NCBI RefSeq assembly: GCF_033708015.1
Contig: NZ_CP137920.1
Coordinates: 2,790,001-2,854,000 of the forward strand
DNA length: 64,000 bases
DNA from: Proteus vulgaris
GTDB lineage: Bacteria > Pseudomonadota > Gammaproteobacteria > Enterobacterales > Enterobacteriaceae
Direction of reading: 5' to 3'
Positions 59,860 through 64,000 of the stretch are shown piece after piece. How positions within the stretch are numbered: the first letter of the stretch is position 1; every line of letters starts with the position of its first letter. Made by a program: the position numbers and the translations under genes. The notes below the pieces were generated by a model, which searched no databases, was not told where the DNA came from, and saw only the letters and a list, made by a program, of their open reading frames with translations.

Positions 59860-60768
59860 CTACTTTAAATCGTCCACATAGCCAAGGCTACGTAAAGCGC
59901 GTTCATCATCAGCCCAGCCAGCTTTGACTTTTACCCAAAGTTCTAAGTGAACTTTGTTTTCAAATAAGTCTTCCATATCCATACGGGCTTCAGTACCAAT
60001 TTTCTTGATTTTCGCACCTTTATTACCAATAACCATTTTTTTCTGGCCTTCTCGCTCAACCAGAATTAATCCGTGGATATCATAACCCCCACGCTCATTG
60101 GTAACGAATTGTTCAATTTCAACAGTGACAGAATAAGGTAATTCCTCACCTAAAAAGCGCATCAATTTCTCACGAATAATTTCTGATGCCATAAAACGCT
60201 GAGAGCGATCAGTAATATAATCTTCTGGAAAGTGATGAGTCGCTTCTGGTAAACATTTACGTACGATTTTCGCTATCGTATCGATATTCATGTTTTTTTC
60301 AGCACTGATTGGTACGACATCAAGAAAATCCATTTGTTGACTTAAAAAGCCAATATGTGGAAGTAACTTGGTTTTATCAGTCACGTTATCCACTTTATTA
60401 ATGGCTAATAAAACAGGACAACGCAATGATTTTAATTTATTTAACACCATTTCGTCATCTGGCGTCCAGTTAGTGCCCTCAACAACGAAAATAACTAATT
60501 CAACATCACCAATTGAACTGCTTGCTGCGCGGTTCATTAGTCTGTTAATCGCTCGCTTTTCTTCAATATGCAAGCCTGGTGTATCCACATAAATCGCTTG
60601 GTAAGCACCATCAGTATCAATCCCCATGATACGGTGACGCGTAGTTTGCGGTTTACGTGATGTAATAGAAACTTTCTGCCCCAGTAATTGGTTCAGTAGT
60701 GTTGATTTTCCCACATTTGGGCGACCGACTATCGCAATAAATCCGCAATAGGTTTGTTCTTCGCTCAT
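59860..60768 (-). CDS. era: GTPase Era
   Basis: 302 residues. Era is a ribosome assembly GTPase binding 16S rRNA. G domain motifs [18 protein letters not shown] and NKVD, then a C-terminal KH domain with [11 protein letters not shown]. Its ATG overlaps the end of rnc by four bases (ATGA), as in E. coli. Confidence 0.98.
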   Translation of the reverse strand: MSEEQTYCGFIAIVGRPNVGKSTLLNQLLGQKVSITSRKPQTTRHRIMGIDTDGAYQAIYVDTPGLHIEEKRAINRLMNRAASSSIGDVELVIFVVEGTNWTPDDEMVLNKLKSLRCPVLLAINKVDNVTDKTKLLPHIGFLSQQMDFLDVVPISAEKNMNIDTIAKIVRKCLPEATHHFPEDYITDRSQRFMASEIIREKLMRFLGEELPYSVTVEIEQFVTNERGGYDIHGLILVEREGQKKMVIGNKGAKIKKIGTEARMDMEDLFENKVHLELWVKVKAGWADDERALRSLGYVDDLK

Positions 60769-61445
60769 TCAAGCTCCAGTTGTATTAATGCCTGTTCAGC
60801 AGCGGCCTGTTCAGCTTTACGACGGCTTGTCCCCATCCCTTTGACAGGTTGTTCGATACCGCTTATCTGACAATGGATCGTAAACTCTTGATCATGGGCT
60901 TCGCCACGAACCTGCACAACAATATAAGAAGGTAATGGTAAATGACGACCTTGCAAATACTCTTGCAAACGAGTTTTAGGATCTTTTTGCTTATCGCCTG
61001 GGCTGATTTCAGCCAAACGATTCTCATACCAGTTTAAAATAATTTTTTCGATATTTTGAATATCACTATCAAGGAAAATTGCACCAATTAAAGCTTCCAC
61101 CGTATCCGCTAAAATTGATTCACGACGAAAACCGCCACTTTTTAATTCCCCTGGACCTAAACGTAGGCATTCGCCTAGTTCAAATTCACGCGCTAATTCA
61201 GCGAGTGTATTTCCACGAACAAGCGTTGCTCTCATTCGGCTCATATCACCTTCATCAACACGAGGAAAGCGATGATAAAGTGCGTTAGCAATCACATAGC
61301 TTAGAATTGAATCACCTAAAAATTCTAAACGTTCATTATGCTTACTGCTAGCACTTCGATGCGTTAAAGCCTGTAGTAATAATTCATTTTGCGTAAAAGT
61401 ATAACCCAGCTTCTTTTGTAACTGGTTTACTAATAAAGTATTCAT
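60765..61445 (-). CDS. rnc: Ribonuclease III
   Basis: 226 residues. Processes rRNA and double-stranded RNA. The RNase III signature ERLEFLGDS and catalytic [14 protein letters not shown] are present, followed by a C-terminal dsRNA-binding domain ([10 protein letters not shown] to the end). The leader carries a long stem-loop that is probably an RNase III target giving autoregulation. First gene of rnc-era-recO. Confidence 0.98.
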   Translation of the reverse strand: MNTLLVNQLQKKLGYTFTQNELLLQALTHRSASSKHNERLEFLGDSILSYVIANALYHRFPRVDEGDMSRMRATLVRGNTLAELAREFELGECLRLGPGELKSGGFRRESILADTVEALIGAIFLDSDIQNIEKIILNWYENRLAEISPGDKQKDPKTRLQEYLQGRHLPLPSYIVVQVRGEAHDQEFTIHCQISGIEQPVKGMGTSRRKAEQAAAEQALIQLELE

Positions 61446-61479
61446 GTGCGATCAATTTCCATAACTTAATTTGAAGCAC

Positions 61480-61540
61480 ACGCAACAAATCTGTTTGAAA
61501 CAACGAGAGATTATCGGGTTGGATAACAGAACTGTTGCGT
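61480..61540 (-). promoter_or_regulatory. rnc leader stem-loop, predicted RNase III autoregulatory site
   Basis: On the minus strand ACGCAACA (61540-61533) pairs with TGTTGCGT (61487-61480), then a symmetric 2x2 internal loop, then TCTGTT pairs with AACAGA, around a 29-base loop that can pair further (TTATC/GATAA). In E. coli RNase III cleaves a stem-loop in its own leader to reduce rnc mRNA. Confidence 0.6.
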
Positions 61541-61546
61541 TTGCAC

Positions 61547-61571
61547 TGGCTCCTGCTAATAACAGGAGCCA
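61547..61571 (-). terminator. Hairpin between lepB and rnc
   Basis: TGGCTCCTG (61547-61555) pairs with CAGGAGCCA (61563-61571), loop of seven. No T-tract follows on the minus strand (GTGCAAACGC), so it is more likely a leader stem-loop upstream of the RNase III target than a terminator. Confidence 0.5.
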
Positions 61572-61640
61572 ATCAGATTTAAAGAAGCGACATATTCTAC
61601 ACTTAGATAAGAAGGAATGCTGTCGCTATTTTGTTAATAA

Positions 61641-62597
61641 TTACTTAATGCCACCGATACGGCTAAAACGAACGCCTGTTGGCCATTCATTCTCTACTTT
61701 TTCAAAGCTCATCCAGATTGTTGTCGCTTTACCTACTAAGTTTTTCTCTGGAACAAAGCCCCAGAAGCGACTATCTGAACTACCATCTCGATTATCACCC
61801 ATCATAAAGTAATGACCTTCAGGGACAATCCACGTACCAACAGGTAATCCGGGTTGGATAAACTCTGGCATCGTCATATCACCAGGTATTGTCATAATAC
61901 GGTGAGAGACTTTATCAATAGTTTCTACCCTTTCTTCTTCACGTAATTGAGTTGCCGTTGAAATAGGCTCCTCAATTGGAATAGATTTCATACCACCCGG
62001 TACATTCTGTAATAATAGCGTCCATTCACTTGGGTAAGCAGTACCATAAGTTACTGATATTTCTTCATTACAAATAGTTTTATCACAATTTGGATAGATA
62101 TGAAGTTTTTTCGACATCATATCATAAACAATTTTATCGCCTGGTAATCCAATAACGCGTTTAATAAAGTCAGTAGAAGGATCACGAGGGTACTTAAATA
62201 CGGCGATATCGCCTCGTTTGGGCTTCCCTGTATTAATTAACGTCGTTTGTGTAATTGGATCTTTTAATCCATAGGCAAACTTTTCAACCAAGATAAAATC
62301 GCCAACCAACAAAGTTGGCATCATGGAGCGAGAAGGTATTTGAAACGGCTCATACACAAATGAACGCAAAATCAAAACAATAATCAAAACTGGGAATAAA
62401 GAGCCTAATGTCTCTGCCCAGCTTGGTTTATTAATTGATTTTGCTAACTCCTGCTGATCCTCGGTTCCTTGCGTCATCTCTTGAAGACGCTTTAGTTTTG
62501 CTTTTCGAGCGGGCTTAAGCTTAAAGTGCTCAAATCCCCAAAAAATTCCCGTTATTAGCGTTGCCAGCGTTAGGATCAAGGCAAACGTGGTAGCCAT
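61641..62597 (-). CDS. lepB: Signal peptidase I
   Basis: 318 residues. LepB removes signal peptides from exported proteins, including those of the fimbrial subunits. Two N-terminal transmembrane helices (about 4-22 and 63-80), then the periplasmic catalytic domain with S91 (IPSRSMMPTL) and K146 (DFIKRVIGLPGD). The box E motif GDNRDGSSDSRFWG is intact. Lies 14 bases downstream of lepA. Confidence 0.97.
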   Translation of the reverse strand: MATTFALILTLATLITGIFWGFEHFKLKPARKAKLKRLQEMTQGTEDQQELAKSINKPSWAETLGSLFPVLIIVLILRSFVYEPFQIPSRSMMPTLLVGDFILVEKFAYGLKDPITQTTLINTGKPKRGDIAVFKYPRDPSTDFIKRVIGLPGDKIVYDMMSKKLHIYPNCDKTICNEEISVTYGTAYPSEWTLLLQNVPGGMKSIPIEEPISTATQLREEERVETIDKVSHRIMTIPGDMTMPEFIQPGLPVGTWIVPEGHYFMMGDNRDGSSDSRFWGFVPEKNLVGKATTIWMSFEKVENEWPTGVRFSRIGGIK

Positions 62598-62611
62598 GTT
62601 CTCTCCTTAAA

Positions 62612-64000
62612 TTATTTATCTTTACCAACATGAAGAATGGCTAAAAACGCTTCTTGTGGTAGCTCTACGTTACCAATTTGCTTCATACGTTTTTTACCAT
62701 CTTTCTGTTTCTGTAACAGTTTCTTCTTACGGCTAACGTCACCACCATAACATTTGGCTAATACGTTTTTACGTAACTGTTTGACAGTTGAACGAGCAAT
62801 AATATGGTTACCAATTGCCGCTTGGATAGCGATATCAAACTGTTGTCGTGGAATAAATTCTTTCATTTTTTCCACCAGTTCACGACCACGATAAGGTGCA
62901 TTATCGTTATGTGTAATCAATGCTAAAGCATCAACGCGATCACCATTAATCAAGACATCTACACGTACCATGTTAGAGCCTTGGAAACGAATAAAGTTAT
63001 AGTCTAAAGAAGCATAACCGCGTGATGTTGATTTTAAGCGGTCAAAGAAATCTAATACCACTTCAGCCATCGGGATTTCATAAGTTAATGAAACCTGATT
63101 ACCATGATAGACCATATTGGTTTGAACCCCGCGTTTTTCGATACATAAAGTAATGACATTACCTAAGTATTCTTGCGGTAATAACATATGACATTCAGCA
63201 ATAGGTTCTCTGATTTCTTCAATATTATTCAATGGTGGTAATTTAGACGGGCTATCCACTAATATAATATCACCATTCGTCATTTCAACTTCATAAACGA
63301 CGGTTGGCGCCGTTGTAATCAGGTCGAGGTCATATTCACGTTCTAAACGCTCTTGAATAATCTCCATATGAAGAAGACCCAAGAAACCACAACGGAAACC
63401 GAAACCTAATGCAGATGAGCTTTCTGGTTCATAGAATAATGAAGCATCGTTTAAGCTCAATTTACCTAATGCATCGCGGAATGATTCATAGTCGTCAGAA
63501 CTTATTGGGAATAAACCTGCATAAACCTGTGGTTTAACTTTTTTAAAGCCTGGTAATGGCTTATCAGCTGGTTTTTGTGCTGCTGTTAAGGTATCCCCTA
63601 CCGGCGCACCTAAAATATCTTTAATACCACAAACAACCCAACCCACTTCACCACAATTTAATGATGCTGTGTCAATTTGTTTTGGTGTAAAAATACCAAT
63701 ACGGTCAATGTTATAAATCTGCCCCGTACTCATTACCTTGATTTTATCGCCTTTACTGACTTTACCGTTTTTAACACGGATCAGAGAAACTACACCAAGG
63801 TAGTTATCAAACCAAGAGTCAATAATCAGTGCTTGTAATGGTGCGTCTGCATCACCTTCAGGTGCTGGAATTTCTTTAACAAGACGTTCGATAACTTCTT
63901 TAACACCAATACCTGTTTTTGCAGAGCAACGTACTGCATCTGTGGCATCGATCCCCACAATATCTTCAATCTCTTCTGCAACACGCTCAGGCTCTGCTGC
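62612..64000 (-). CDS. lepA: Elongation factor 4 (LepA), 3' part
   Basis: Partial: the last 462 codons are inside the window and the reading frame remains open at base 64000 ([14 protein letters not shown] reads into the first ATG-like GTG). LepA is a translational GTPase that back-translocates or aids ribosomes. Visible parts are domain II, domains III and V ([31 protein letters not shown], in two segments) and the LepA-specific C-terminal domain ([26 protein letters not shown]). The GTPase domain lies beyond the edge. Operon with lepB. Confidence 0.97.
   Translation of the reverse strand, partial: AAEPERVAEEIEDIVGIDATDAVRCSAKTGIGVKEVIERLVKEIPAPEGDADAPLQALIIDSWFDNYLGVVSLIRVKNGKVSKGDKIKVMSTGQIYNIDRIGIFTPKQIDTASLNCGEVGWVVCGIKDILGAPVGDTLTAAQKPADKPLPGFKKVKPQVYAGLFPISSDDYESFRDALGKLSLNDASLFYEPESSSALGFGFRCGFLGLLHMEIIQERLEREYDLDLITTAPTVVYEVEMTNGDIILVDSPSKLPPLNNIEEIREPIAECHMLLPQEYLGNVITLCIEKRGVQTNMVYHGNQVSLTYEIPMAEVVLDFFDRLKSTSRGYASLDYNFIRFQGSNMVRVDVLINGDRVDALALITHNDNAPYRGRELVEKMKEFIPRQQFDIAIQAAIGNHIIARSTVKQLRKNVLAKCYGGDVSRKKKLLQKQKDGKKRMKQIGNVELPQEAFLAILHVGKDK

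Noticed and set aside
61471..61812. 113-codon plus-strand open frame over the rnc leader and lepB end
   Set aside because: It is antisense to lepB and to the leader structure, with no similarity to a known protein and an implausible composition.

Overview
The window is an AT-rich enterobacterial chromosome segment that reads as Proteus, most likely Proteus mirabilis or a close relative. Protein sequences and gene order follow the E. coli 54-58 min region closely (yfeY-ypeA-hemF; der-bamB-yfgM-hisS-ispG-rodZ-rlmN-ndk-pbpC-yfhM; sseB-pepB; the isc operon; trmJ-suhB-hcaT-glyA-hmp-glnB-glrR-qseG-glrK-glmY-purL-mltF-tadA; acpS-pdxJ-recO-era-rnc-lepB-lepA). The five-gene fimbrial operon matches in gene number, order and size what I recall of P. 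mirabilis pmfACDEF. No species-level search was possible. I see no rRNA, tRNA, insertion sequence, prophage or CRISPR array.

Layout. 1-3.2 kb: envelope lipoprotein, acetyltransferase, coproporphyrinogen oxidase and an orphan small lipoprotein. 3.2-12.5 kb: der, bamB, yfgM, hisS, ispG, rodZ, a short PilW-like lipoprotein, rlmN and ndk, all on the minus strand. 12.9-20.3 kb: pbpC and the alpha-2-macroglobulin lipoprotein yfhM, a conserved pair. 20.6-22.4 kb: a half-length SseB and pepB. 22.6-28.3 kb: the complete housekeeping Fe-S assembly operon iscRSUA-hscBA-fdx-iscX, preceded by two tandem IscR type-1 sites. 28.4-30 kb: trmJ and suhB, divergent. 30-32 kb: a TetR/M24-fold two-gene cassette with a palindromic operator, lying where E. 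coli has yfhR and csiE. 32.2-36.3 kb: hcaT, glyA with a PurR box and hmp with an NsrR box. 36.4-43.6 kb: an orphan membrane protein, then glnB-nadE-glrR-qseG-glrK and the glmY sRNA with a sigma-54 promoter and three GlrR-type sites. 43.9-49.5 kb: purL (PurR box) and divergent mltF. 49.5-56 kb: a long non-coding AT-rich region and the pmf fimbrial operon, inserted between mltF and tadA. 56.6-64 kb: a LysE-family exporter, yfhL, acpS-pdxJ-recO-era-rnc-lepB and the 3' part of lepA, which runs off the right edge.

How the parts work together. Most of the window is housekeeping: Fe-S clusters and their clients (ispG, rlmN, fdx, yfhL), outer-membrane and cell-wall homeostasis (bamB, yfgM, rodZ, pbpC, yfhM, mltF, GlrKR-QseG-GlmY), and nucleotide and one-carbon metabolism (purL, glyA, ndk). 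The accessory material is the fimbrial operon, the TetR/M24 cassette, the orphan lipoprotein and the orphan membrane protein. The most interesting sequence-level observations are a run of eight G near the 3' end of the fimbrial usher gene (a possible slippage switch), the perfect 28-bp palindrome between fimbrial major subunit and usher, the intact GlrR/sigma-54/GlmY regulatory layout, an M24-fold protein that has lost metal ligands, and an RNase III-type stem-loop in the rnc leader.
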